Source: Competibacteraceae bacterium UBA3908 (GTDB lineage: Bacteria > Pseudomonadota > Gammaproteobacteria > Competibacterales > Competibacteraceae). From it: DNA of 7,621 bases. How positions within the stretch are numbered: position 1 is the first letter of the stretch; every line of letters begins with the position of its first letter. The position numbers and the translations under genes are program-made. Positions 1-6,822 of the stretch are shown in pieces. The stretch covers positions 6,823-14,443 of the forward strand of contig DGFE01000153.1 in assembly GCA_002391525.1 (NCBI GenBank). Reading direction: 5' to 3'. Under the pieces are notes generated by a model. It was not told the origin of the DNA and did no database searches. It saw nothing but the letters and a program-made list of their open reading frames with translations.

Positions 1-867
1 ACCCTGCGCTACATGGCGCAGAACCCGGTCCATCGCAAATATCACCACGATCTGTTGACCTTCAGCATGTTGTACTGCTTCACCGAGAATTTCATGCTGC
101 CTTTCTCGCACGACGAGGTGGTGCACGGTAAGGGCTCGATGCTGAACAAAATGCCCGGCGACGAATGGCAGCGTTTCGCCAATCTGCGGCTGCTGTACAC
201 CTACATGTTCACCCATCCCGGCAAGAAGCTGCTGTTCATGGGCACCGAGTTCGGTCAGGGCACCGAATGGAACAGCGCCACCACGCTCGACTGGTACGTG
301 CTCCAATACGGTTTCCACCAAGGAATGCGGTTGCTGGTCAAGGATCTGAACCGGCTCTACCATGGCCACCCGGAACTGTACCACTATGAATTCGAATGGC
401 AGGGTTTCGAGTGGATCGACTGCCACGACGCCGAACAATCCATCCTGAGCTACATCCGCAAGAAGGATGATGATTTCCTGGTGGTCGTGGTCAACTTCAC
501 GCCGGTGCCCCGCCACGGCTATCGCATTGGCGTACCCCGGTTGTGCCGCTATACGGAAGTGCTCAATTCCGATTCCCACTACTACGGCGGCAGCGGGGTC
601 GGCAATGGCGGCATCGACCTGATTGCGGAGGAACGGCCCTGGATGGAAAAACCCTACTCCATCAGCATCACCCTGCCGCCGCTGGGCGGCATCGTGCTCC
701 GGCCGGAACCGCTGCCGCCAAAGCCGGCGCTGGAGGAAACGGTCGTCGTCAGCGAACCGCTGGCCGACACCGACCTCCCGGAGGCGGAATCGCCCAAGAC
801 GGCCGTCGCCGCGCCGCCGGTGGCCATACCGGACGCGGTCGAGGAGGAATTGGCGCAACCGGAATGA
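1..867 (+). CDS. glgB: 1,4-alpha-glucan branching enzyme GlgB, C-terminal part (5' truncated by window edge)
   Basis: This enzyme makes the alpha-1,6 branches of glycogen by cleaving an alpha-1,4 chain and transferring it to a C6 hydroxyl, in the cytoplasm. The frame is open from base 1, so the first 288 visible residues are the end of a protein normally about 730 residues long; the ATG at 13 is internal. Visible residues 36-44 hold the GH13 region IV motif SHDEVVHGK, whose Asp (codon at 112-114) is the catalytic transition-state stabiliser. The blocks PGKKLLFMGTEFGQG, NFTPVPRH and LNSDSHYYGGSGVGNGG follow E. coli GlgB almost residue for residue, ending in the beta-sandwich domain at LPPLGGIVL. 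The nucleophile Asp and acid/base Glu lie upstream of the window. After the normal end there is an added tail of about 54 residues (bases 703-864), rich in Pro, Glu and Ala, which E. coli GlgB lacks. A terminator follows directly. The family call is firm from sequence similarity. Confidence 0.96.
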   Translation, partial: TLRYMAQNPVHRKYHHDLLTFSMLYCFTENFMLPFSHDEVVHGKGSMLNKMPGDEWQRFANLRLLYTYMFTHPGKKLLFMGTEFGQGTEWNSATTLDWYVLQYGFHQGMRLLVKDLNRLYHGHPELYHYEFEWQGFEWIDCHDAEQSILSYIRKKDDDFLVVVVNFTPVPRHGYRIGVPRLCRYTEVLNSDSHYYGGSGVGNGGIDLIAEERPWMEKPYSISITLPPLGGIVLRPEPLPPKPALEETVVVSEPLADTDLPEAESPKTAVAAPPVAIPDAVEEELAQPE

Positions 868-901
868 GCCACCCTCAAACCCCGATCCCGTAACCTGACC
901 G

Positions 902-937
902 ACCGGGGCGTGGACTGGCGCCGCGTCCCGGTTTTTT
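902..937 (+). terminator. Rho-independent terminator of glgB
   Basis: A 12-bp stem (arms 902-913 and 921-932, three of the pairs G-U in RNA) with a 7-base loop is followed at once by six T residues (932-937, the first also closing the stem). It starts 34 bases after the glgB stop and ends about 10 bases before the stop codon of the convergent CoA-transferase gene. On the minus strand no U-run follows the stem, so it should stop glgB transcription only. Confidence 0.85.
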
Positions 938-947
938 CCTGTCGTCC

Positions 948-3125
948 TCAGACGTAGCCGCCCGCCAGCAATTCGGAGACGATCAGTTTCTGGATCATCT
1001 TGTCTTTCTGGCTGGTCGGCTGATCGAGCCGGAGGCGGGCCAGATACCGCCTGGCGGTCGCGGGCGTCGAACCGACCGTCATCGCCCTGACGATGGTCTT
1101 CATCAGATCGCCCTTGGTCGCCAGCCGCCGCTTGAGCCCCTTGAGCACCCGGCCCAGAACGATCTCCTCCTCGGTGAAGTCGGTTCCCAGCGGAAAATCC
1201 GGCAGCAACCCCATCTCCCGGTACCTTGTCAACCGCGCCTGAATCCGTCCGGGCGTGTTATGGAGCCAGTGCGGCGGAATCTGATAATCCTGTGGAATCT
1301 TGCCCGCCCGTTTGGCCTTTTCCAGCAATTCCGGTTGGAACCGCGAATCGGCGATATTGAGCAAAGAGGTCACCACCTCCTGGTCGGAACGCCCGCGCAA
1401 GTCGGCGATGCCGTATTCGGTGATCACGATGTCGCGCAAATGCCGCGGGATGGTCGTATGACCATAGTTCCAGACGATGTTCGAGGAGGTGGTCAGCCCG
1501 CTTTCCCGGGTGCTGCGCAGCAGCAGGATGGAACGGGCGCCCGGCAGTTCGTGGGCCATGGCCACGAAGTTGTATTGACCGCCCACGCCGCTGATCACCT
1601 GGCCGTTCTCCAGACCGTCGGATACCGCCGCGCCCAGCAGCGTCATCATGATGGTGGTGTTGATGAAGCGCGCGTCCCGCCGCTGCAAAACCGCCAGTTC
1701 CTCGTTACCGTAGAGGTGATTGACCTTGCGCACCGTGGTCATGCAGATTTGCCGGCTTTCCTGCTCGGGCAGCGCACGCAACGCTTCGTAGAAATCCCGC
1801 GGCCCCATGATGAAGCCGCCGTGCATCAGAATGCCGCCTTCGAGGCGACCGCCGAGTCCGCGCGCGACCACCGCCGCGTAACTGTCCGCGCGCTCCAGAT
1901 CGGCGGCAACCCGTTCGGTTCCGTCGATCACCAGTTCGCCATCCTGATAACGGATCCGGTCGTTGAAAATCCCGAATTTGCGCAGGAACCCGACATCCGT
2001 CCCGGTCAAACGGGCCGGAACCACGCCCCGTTCCAACAACACCCGCAAGGTCCGCTCGTCGACCGTTTCGCTGATCGCGCCCTCGTTGAGCAGGCGCTGC
2101 AAGGGGATGCTGTCGTAGACCTTGCGCTTGAGAATGCCATCCCGGTAGAGATGCAGGAAGCCGTTGACGAACATCTCGCTGGCACCGTACAGCCCCTGCT
2201 CGAACGGCCCGGTCCCTCCGATCCGCTCGATCAGCTCGCCATGGCGGTCCAGGATGTGCAAATCGGCCAACATCTGGTTGTAGAGCGCGTTCTGCCGTTG
2301 CCGCAGCCGGCAGAAATGCACGATGGCGTCGCCCAGGCAGCCGATGCCGATCTGCAGGGTGCCGCCGTCGCGAATCAGGGCGCTGGCTTGCAGGCCAAGC
2401 AGGTAATCGGCGTTATCCACCGGCATGTTGGGGGCGCCGAACAACCGGAAATCGTAGGCCGGGTTGTCGAGCACCAGATCGAAAGTGGTTGGCCGGAGCA
2501 TGGCGTCGTGGTACATGAACGGCATTTCGCGGTTGACCTGGGCGACCGTCACCATCGGCTGACCCCGGCGGCGCGCTTCCCCGATCATCGCCAGCAAATC
2601 CAGGGTCACGTCGGGATTGCTGCCCAGACTGAACCACGGTTCACCGTCCACGTCGCGCGCGGCAACCAGCTGCGCCACCACGTTGAGGCCGTTATCCATC
2701 AAATCCCGCGCGGCATGGGTGTAGTTGGTGCTGATGTAGTTCTGCTGCTGCATCGGCACGTTCAGGAAACCGCCGGGCTTGAAGAAGAATTCCGCGACTT
2801 CGACATTCGGCGGCAACCGGCCGGTTCGTAAATCGACCGCGTATTCCAGGTCGGGATAATTGCCGAACACCCGCTCGACGAAGGGTTCCAAAAACCGTTT
2901 TTCCAGATCGCTGGAACCCTTGGGTGTTTCGACGGTAATCGCGGTCAGAATCTTGAGCCGCAGTTCCGGATCCGCTTTCGCCCGCCGGTAGAGCGCGTTC
3001 ACCAGGGGATTGGGCTTGCCGATTCCCAATGGAATACCCAGCACGATCCGCTTGCCGACCCGGTTAATGATTTCCTGCACACATTGTTCGACGTCCTGAG
3101 AATACAACGGGCTTTGCTGTTGCAT
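948..3125 (-). CDS. Acetyl-CoA hydrolase / CoA-transferase family protein, long (725 aa) form
   Basis: The protein belongs to the acetyl-CoA hydrolase/transferase family (class I CoA-transferase fold), which moves CoA between acyl-CoA and a carboxylate such as acetate, or hydrolyses acyl-CoA, via a glutamyl-CoA intermediate. Visible signatures in order: IGIGCLGDAI (residues 259-268), the oxyanion-loop motif of the family; LYGASEMF (312-319), where Glu317 matches the catalytic Glu of the usual HTEM motif; GVGGQYNF (513-520), matching GGxGxQxDF of the C-terminal domain; and TEYGIADLRGRS (569-580), the family hallmark. At 725 residues it is far longer than the usual 430-550: extra sequence lies between Glu317 and the GVGGQ block and after residue 580, the last 70 residues being basic and probably helical. 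The ATG at 3125 is preceded by a modest purine-rich site (AGAGAG) about 8 bases upstream. No signal peptide is evident, so it is probably cytoplasmic. Substrate cannot be read from sequence; acetate/acetyl-CoA, succinate or a propionyl/butyryl partner are all possible. It converges on glgB. Confidence 0.9.
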   Translation of the reverse strand: MQQQSPLYSQDVEQCVQEIINRVGKRIVLGIPLGIGKPNPLVNALYRRAKADPELRLKILTAITVETPKGSSDLEKRFLEPFVERVFGNYPDLEYAVDLRTGRLPPNVEVAEFFFKPGGFLNVPMQQQNYISTNYTHAARDLMDNGLNVVAQLVAARDVDGEPWFSLGSNPDVTLDLLAMIGEARRRGQPMVTVAQVNREMPFMYHDAMLRPTTFDLVLDNPAYDFRLFGAPNMPVDNADYLLGLQASALIRDGGTLQIGIGCLGDAIVHFCRLRQRQNALYNQMLADLHILDRHGELIERIGGTGPFEQGLYGASEMFVNGFLHLYRDGILKRKVYDSIPLQRLLNEGAISETVDERTLRVLLERGVVPARLTGTDVGFLRKFGIFNDRIRYQDGELVIDGTERVAADLERADSYAAVVARGLGGRLEGGILMHGGFIMGPRDFYEALRALPEQESRQICMTTVRKVNHLYGNEELAVLQRRDARFINTTIMMTLLGAAVSDGLENGQVISGVGGQYNFVAMAHELPGARSILLLRSTRESGLTTSSNIVWNYGHTTIPRHLRDIVITEYGIADLRGRSDQEVVTSLLNIADSRFQPELLEKAKRAGKIPQDYQIPPHWLHNTPGRIQARLTRYREMGLLPDFPLGTDFTEEEIVLGRVLKGLKRRLATKGDLMKTIVRAMTVGSTPATARRYLARLRLDQPTSQKDKMIQKLIVSELLAGGYV

Positions 3126-3162
3126 GATCCGATCTCTCTGGGCCGGTGGGTGATGGCGTGGT

Positions 3163-3192
3163 CGATAACACCGTCAGGTAGCGGCGTTACCG
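3163..3192 (-). promoter_or_regulatory. RNA hairpin in the 5' leader of the CoA-transferase gene
   Basis: Read on the minus strand there is an 11-bp stem (arms 3192-3182 and 3173-3163) with the 8-base loop CTACCTGA. Nine pairs are Watson-Crick and two are G-U. On the plus strand the two G-U positions become A-C mismatches, so the structure fits minus-strand RNA best. Five U residues precede it, and none follow, so it is not an intrinsic terminator. It lies 37 bases upstream of the start codon and does not cover the ribosome binding site. A role as an RNA-stability or regulatory element is inference. Confidence 0.4.
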
Positions 3193-3265
3193 AAAAACAG
3201 CAGGTCGCCACAAGATAGATCCCGCCGCAGGCAACGAGGGGACGGCCTGGCGTGGATTGTCATCG

Positions 3266-3274
3266 ATTATAGCA
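3266..3274 (-). promoter_or_regulatory. Candidate extended -10 promoter for the CoA-transferase gene
   Basis: The minus strand reads TGCTATAAT here, a perfect sigma-70 -10 hexamer with the TGn extension. No good -35 box lies 16-18 bases upstream (the position reads CGGGGC), which extended -10 promoters tolerate. Transcription would start near 3259, giving a leader of about 135 bases that contains the hairpin at 3163-3192. It also stands out as an AT-rich patch in GC-rich surroundings. Only sequence match supports it. Confidence 0.45.
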
Positions 3275-3365
3275 GGATCACCCGTCCGGCCCCGTGGCGG
3301 GTTGGCCTGGAACGGACTACACTAACGCGCGCTTCGCCAACCGCGCGCCGTGGAACCCCATGCCG

Positions 3366-3372
3366 AAGGAGG
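3366..3372 (+). promoter_or_regulatory. Consensus ribosome binding site that fixes the SnoaL-like gene start
   Basis: AAGGAGG lies 8 bases before the ATG at 3381, an ideal Shine-Dalgarno spacing. It decides against the in-frame upstream GTG at 3294 and ATG at 3360, since the site would then be inside the coding sequence. Confidence 0.85.
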
Positions 3373-3380
3373 ATCGTCCC

Positions 3381-3833
3381 ATGTCAGACAGCAGCCCGTC
3401 GGATGCGAACAAAGCCCTGGTCCGACGTAATTTCGAAGCCATCTGGAGTCAGGGCAATCTGGCGGTCGCGGATGAAATTCTCGCGCCCGATTACGTCGGC
3501 CACATCGCGACCCTGCCGGAACCGGTGCGCGGCGTCGAAGCGTTCAAGCAACTGATCGCGATGTATCACTTCTCCTTCCCCGATACCCGCTTCGAGATCC
3601 AGGATCAAATCGCCGAGGGCGACAAGGTCGCCTCGCGCTGGATCGCTTATGGCACGCACCGGGGCGAATTCATGGGGATCGCGCCCAGCGGCCAGGCGAT
3701 GCACGTCACCGGCATGAGCTTCCACCGCATCGAGAACGGCCGCATTCAGGAATCGTGGGACGATTGGGACGCCCTGAGCATGCTGCAGGGCATGACCGAG
3801 GATGTTTTCCAATCCTTATCGATGCGCCTCTGA
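3381..3833 (+). CDS. SnoaL-like polyketide cyclase / ester cyclase family protein (NTF2-like fold)
   Basis: A 150-residue protein, the normal size for a single-domain SnoaL-like (NTF2 superfamily) protein. Visible features: an N-terminal helix with NKALVRRNFEAIWSQGNL (10-27); DEILAPDYVGH (31-41), the usual xhxxPdyvxH stretch; RGVEAFKQLIAMYHFSFPDTRFEIQDQIAEGDKVASRW (50-87), where the G-hE-xhK and FPDhxhxhxDhhAEGDkVhhRh pattern is typical; GEFMGIAPSGQ (95-105); and the closing strand HRIENGRIQESWDDWD (115-130). His41, Asp81 and Asp127/Asp130 line the pocket in related proteins by analogy only. SnoaL itself closes a ring in nogalamycin synthesis, but most bacterial relatives are of unknown function, and no polyketide genes are seen nearby. 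No signal peptide, so cytoplasmic. The gene stands alone: divergent from the CoA-transferase, and 148 bases before the next plus-strand gene. Family call firm, function unknown. Confidence 0.88.
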   Translation: MSDSSPSDANKALVRRNFEAIWSQGNLAVADEILAPDYVGHIATLPEPVRGVEAFKQLIAMYHFSFPDTRFEIQDQIAEGDKVASRWIAYGTHRGEFMGIAPSGQAMHVTGMSFHRIENGRIQESWDDWDALSMLQGMTEDVFQSLSMRL

Positions 3834-3981
3834 CGCGCCGCTTGCATCTCCCGCCACGCCAGAGCGCGCCATGCGCATCGATTCCCTTGTTGCCTGCGTC
3901 GCCTGCCGGCCACAGCAACACTGATACGCTTTCGCGGTTTCAGGATCCCGGGGTTGGCAGTCGTGAACGGCGGTCTGGTCC

Positions 3982-4959
3982 ATGATCCAGCCGGCTGATT
4001 TTCGCCCGGCCTGGTGGCTGCCCGGCCCGCACGCCCAGACCTTGTGGCCGGTGTTGTGCCGGCGCCGGCCCCGCTTGTCCCTGCGCCGCGAGCGCCTGGA
4101 ATTGCCCGATGGCGATTTTCTGGACCTGGACTGGACCGTCGGCGCGCGGGGTCCCATCGTGCTCGTCCTGCACGGTCTGGAGGGTTCCAGCGACTCCCAT
4201 TACGCCCTCGGCCTGCTGGTCGCCATCGCCCGTCGCGGCTGGCGCGGCGCGGTCATGCACTTTCGCGGCTGCGGCGGTGAGCCCAACCGGCTGGCGCGCA
4301 GTTATTGCGCCGGTGACACCGCCGATATCGCGTATGTCGTGGACTGGCTGCACCAGCGGGAACCGGCCGCGCCACTGGCCGCCGTCGGCTATTCGCTGGG
4401 GGGAAACGCCTTGCTCAAGTGGCTGGGTGAGACCGACGCCGACCCGCCGTTGCGCGCCGCCGTGGCGGTATCGGTGCCCTTTCTGCTCGATGCCTGCGCG
4501 CGACGGCTGGGGCGCGGCCTGTCGCGACTGTACCAGTTTCACCTGTTGCGCGAACTGCGGCGCAGCTACCGCGACAAATTCCAGCACCGGCTGGATGGGC
4601 CAATATCGTTGGACCAACTGACGGCCTTGCGGGATTTTTACGCCTTCGACGACCGGGTCACCGCGCCCTTGCACGGTTACGCCGGCGCCCACGATTACTA
4701 CGCCCGCGCCAGCTGCCGCCCGTATCTGCGGCGCATTCGCGTTCCGACCCTGATCCTGCACGCTCTGGACGACCCGTTCATGTCGCCGGACGCGATACCG
4801 GAAGCAGCCGAACTGTCCGCCAGCGTCCGCCTGGAACCGAGCCCCCACGGCGGCCACGTCGGTTTCGTCGACGGGCGGTGGCCGTGGCGAGCCGGGTACT
4901 GGCTGGAGCGGCGAATCCCGGCGTTTCTGACGGAACGCTGGCCGTCGGATTCGCCCTGA
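3982..4959 (+). CDS. YheT-type alpha/beta-fold hydrolase
   Basis: A 325-residue protein matching the YheT/ABHD1-3-like branch of the alpha/beta hydrolases in length and layout. The N-terminal WWLPGPHAQTLWPVL (11-25) is the family's HxQTLxP entry motif. VLHGLEGSSDSHY (62-74) carries the oxyanion HG motif, HFRGCGG (93-99) follows, and GYSLGGN (136-142) is the nucleophile elbow with Ser138. The acid is in LDDPF (262-266; Asp263 or Asp264), and His292 in HGGHVGF completes the triad. All catalytic residues are present, so it should be active, probably as an esterase or lipase-like enzyme; the physiological substrate of YheT is unknown. No cleavable signal peptide is seen. The ATG is the first start after an in-frame TGA at 3964-3966; the ribosome binding site is weak (GGCGG). 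It converges on the acyl carrier protein gene with 33 bases between the stops and no clear terminator there. Confidence 0.9.
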   Translation: MIQPADFRPAWWLPGPHAQTLWPVLCRRRPRLSLRRERLELPDGDFLDLDWTVGARGPIVLVLHGLEGSSDSHYALGLLVAIARRGWRGAVMHFRGCGGEPNRLARSYCAGDTADIAYVVDWLHQREPAAPLAAVGYSLGGNALLKWLGETDADPPLRAAVAVSVPFLLDACARRLGRGLSRLYQFHLLRELRRSYRDKFQHRLDGPISLDQLTALRDFYAFDDRVTAPLHGYAGAHDYYARASCRPYLRRIRVPTLILHALDDPFMSPDAIPEAAELSASVRLEPSPHGGHVGFVDGRWPWRAGYWLERRIPAFLTERWPSDSP

Positions 4960-4992
4960 ACCGGCTCCAATCCACTGTCGATCAGCGGCGGC

Positions 4993-5250
4993 TCAGGCCC
5001 CGGCGGCGACCTTGTCCTGGACGAATTCATGGAGCTTGCCCACGGTTTCAAAGATCTCGGCGCTGATTTCGTCGTCCGCGATCTGTACGCCGAACTGCTC
5101 TTCCAGGGCGTGGATCAGGGCGAGCACCGTCACCGAATCCAGTTCCGGGAAGCTCCCGAGCAACGGCGTGTCCGGATTGAGCGTTCCAGTCCGGTCGTCC
5201 AACTGCAATATCTCGCCGATCAGTTGCCTTATGTCGTCGAACTCGACCAT
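4993..5250 (-). CDS. Stand-alone acyl carrier protein
   Basis: An 85-residue acidic protein of the acyl/peptidyl carrier family, which holds an acyl or aminoacyl group as a thioester on a 4'-phosphopantetheine arm. The attachment site is Ser39 in PELDSVTVLALI (35-46). The helix pattern is right: helix I at 4-17, the loop TPLLGSFPELDS (28-39), helix II 39-53, and the acidic ADDEIS (58-63) leading to helices III and IV. The motif is DSV rather than the DSL of fatty-acid AcpP, and a TPLLGxxPELDS loop replaces the usual DLGADSL, so it is probably a specialised carrier and not the housekeeping AcpP; fabD/fabG/fabF are also absent nearby. The wording resembles carrier proteins that I associate with exosortase/PEP-CTERM polysaccharide clusters, but that is recall and not tested. 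The start has GGGAGAGG about 7 bases upstream. It lies 111 bases downstream of the TPR-methyltransferase on the same strand and may share its transcript. Confidence 0.9.
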   Translation of the reverse strand: MVEFDDIRQLIGEILQLDDRTGTLNPDTPLLGSFPELDSVTVLALIHALEEQFGVQIADDEISAEIFETVGKLHEFVQDKVAAGA

Positions 5251-5361
5251 TAAAACCCTCTCCCGGGATGAGCAGCCAAGGGAACCGCGCGGCGCGGCCA
5301 GCGAACCGCCTGGAACACGAAGACAGAAAAGATAGCGTCGCCGCCGGTAAGAATCCAGCGA

Positions 5362-6792
5362 TCAGTCAACCGGCGCGAGGGCGGGCTGGCGGGCCAGCAC
5401 CACGTAACCCAACACGGGTTGCTCGCCCTCCTGGCGCAACGTGACGGCGATCATCGTCTGCACGCTCAGGCCAGCAGCCGTCAGCGTTCGGTCCAGGTAT
5501 TCCGCGGTGTGGCTGTAACGACCGCTCCTGTTGAGACGATAACCCTCCGGAGCTCCTTCCGACTCGGCCTGCTCCACCGTGAACGCCAGCCAGCCACCGG
5601 GACGCAGGGCGCCCGCCGCCGCCGCGCAGACCGCGGTCAGTTCCCCGAAATACACCAGGGTGTCCGCCGACACGATCAGATCGTAAGCCTGTGGCCGCTC
5701 GTTCAGAAACGCCGTCAGTTCGGCCACCACCAGTTCGTCGTAACCGCCCCGCTCGCGCGCCTTGTCCACCATCCGCGACGACAGATCCACGCCGGTCAGA
5801 TGGCGGGCGTAAGGCCGCAGCAGCGGCGCGCACAACCCCGTGCCGCAACCCGCGTCCAGCACGTCCAGTTGCGCCACCGGCTTCTCCAGAATCTCGCCAA
5901 GCCGCACCCCGATCAGGGTCGGCGCCTGATAACCCAGTTGGTGCAGGTGTTCGTCGAACTGATCCGCGTAGCGATCGAACAAATCGGTCACATAGGCGTC
6001 GGAAGCGCGCGCCGGCGCCTTTTGCCCGAACCAGGCGGCCAGGCGATGCTGGGCGACCGGGTCGTCCGGCATCAGCCGCAGCCAGTGCTGCAACAGGGCC
6101 AGCGCGTTTTCCGTACCGCCCAACTGGAACACCGCGTTTCCCAATACGGCCCGCGCCTCCTCGCGCTGTCCCAGGCGATGCAGCACCGTGCCCATCAGCA
6201 TCAGCGCTCCCTGATGAGCGCCATTCTCCTGGAGCGTGACCCTGAGGGCCGTTCGCGCTTCCCCGTTTCGCCCCAGTTCAGCCAGCAGCACGCCGAGGCG
6301 GTAATGGATTTCGGCATTGCCGGGAGCTCGCTCGCTCGCCCACTGGTAAGCCTCCAGCGCTTCCGGCAATCGGCCCAGACCCTTGAGCAAGGCCCCCAGG
6401 TTGACGCACGCTTCCACTTCATCCGGCCTGAGAATGATCGCCTGCCGGTACGCGGCGATGGCGTCCTCGTAGCGCTGCTGGACGATCAGGACGTTACCGA
6501 GATTGGTATACGCGGACGCATAAGTGGGGGCGCTGCGGATGGCCCGGCGAATCAGTTGTTCCGCCTGGGTCGACTGCCCCCGCTGCTGCTGGAGAATCCC
6601 AAAGAAATTCAAGGCTTCGGGGTGGTCCGGCTGATCGCGGAGCACGCGCTCGTAAAGGGATTGCGCCTCCAGCAACGCACCCTGGCGATGCAGGGTCATC
6701 GCCTGCGCCAGCAGTGCCGAAACATCTCCGGCGTGGGAGTCGCCGCCGGATGCCGCTTTCGGTCTATCAGGTTTCCTGCTGTCGCTGCTCAA
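5362..6792 (-). CDS. TPR-repeat SAM-dependent methyltransferase (COG4976-like), complete copy
   Basis: A 476-residue two-part protein. Residues 1-22 are polar and probably disordered. Residues 24 to about 245 form at least five to six tetratricopeptide repeats of 34 residues (clear units at 24-57, 58-91, 92-125, 126-159 and 160-193, with the W/LGxxh...A-x-Y-xxAhxhxP pattern). Residues 262-470 are a class I methyltransferase: motif I LDVLDAGCGTGLC (309-321) binds S-adenosylmethionine, Asp336 in GVDL would contact the ribose, then YDLIVSADTLVYFG (370-383) and LRPGGW (396-401). The set is complete, so an active enzyme is expected; the TPRs probably bind a protein partner. The substrate is unknown. 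The start codon is TTG at 6792: an in-frame TGA lies four codons upstream, the next Met is residue 32 inside the first TPR, and GAGGAGG sits 4 bases before the TTG. It begins 30 bases after the stop of its paralogue, so co-transcription is likely. Confidence 0.88.
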   Translation of the reverse strand: MSSDSRKPDRPKAASGGDSHAGDVSALLAQAMTLHRQGALLEAQSLYERVLRDQPDHPEALNFFGILQQQRGQSTQAEQLIRRAIRSAPTYASAYTNLGNVLIVQQRYEDAIAAYRQAIILRPDEVEACVNLGALLKGLGRLPEALEAYQWASERAPGNAEIHYRLGVLLAELGRNGEARTALRVTLQENGAHQGALMLMGTVLHRLGQREEARAVLGNAVFQLGGTENALALLQHWLRLMPDDPVAQHRLAAWFGQKAPARASDAYVTDLFDRYADQFDEHLHQLGYQAPTLIGVRLGEILEKPVAQLDVLDAGCGTGLCAPLLRPYARHLTGVDLSSRMVDKARERGGYDELVVAELTAFLNERPQAYDLIVSADTLVYFGELTAVCAAAAGALRPGGWLAFTVEQAESEGAPEGYRLNRSGRYSHTAEYLDRTLTAAGLSVQTMIAVTLRQEGEQPVLGYVVLARQPALAPVD

Positions 6793-6822
6793 GGCGCCTC
6801 CTCACTCCGATATGCCCAAGTT

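Noticed and set aside
1260..2831. Long open frame on the plus strand (523 codons) opposite the CoA-transferase
   Set aside because: It is antisense to a gene with clear family motifs, its translation is low-complexity His/Gln/Val/Arg-rich and resembles no family, and long antisense frames are expected in GC-rich coding DNA.
3294..3380. N-terminal extension of the SnoaL-like protein from GTG 3294 or ATG 3360
   Set aside because: A consensus AAGGAGG lies 8 bases before ATG 3381, and the extra residues do not resemble the family.
3834..3981. Possible terminator or promoter in the 148-base gap between the SnoaL-like and hydrolase genes
   Set aside because: The only inverted repeat (TGTTGC...GCAACA) has a long loop and no T-run, and no convincing -35/-10 pair is seen.
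3940..4857. 305-codon minus-strand open frame opposite the YheT-type hydrolase
   Set aside because: Its translation has no recognisable motif, while the plus strand carries a full catalytic triad and family N-terminus.
5284..5302. GC-rich inverted repeat (CCGCG/CGCGG) upstream of the acyl carrier protein gene
   Set aside because: The stem is only about 5 bp with no U-run; it is likely chance in GC-rich sequence and does not show a terminator separating the carrier gene from the methyltransferases.
5691..6239. 182-codon plus-strand open frame opposite the TPR-methyltransferase
   Set aside because: The translation is Arg/Pro/Ala-rich, typical of a shadow frame; the minus strand shows TPR repeats and SAM motifs.
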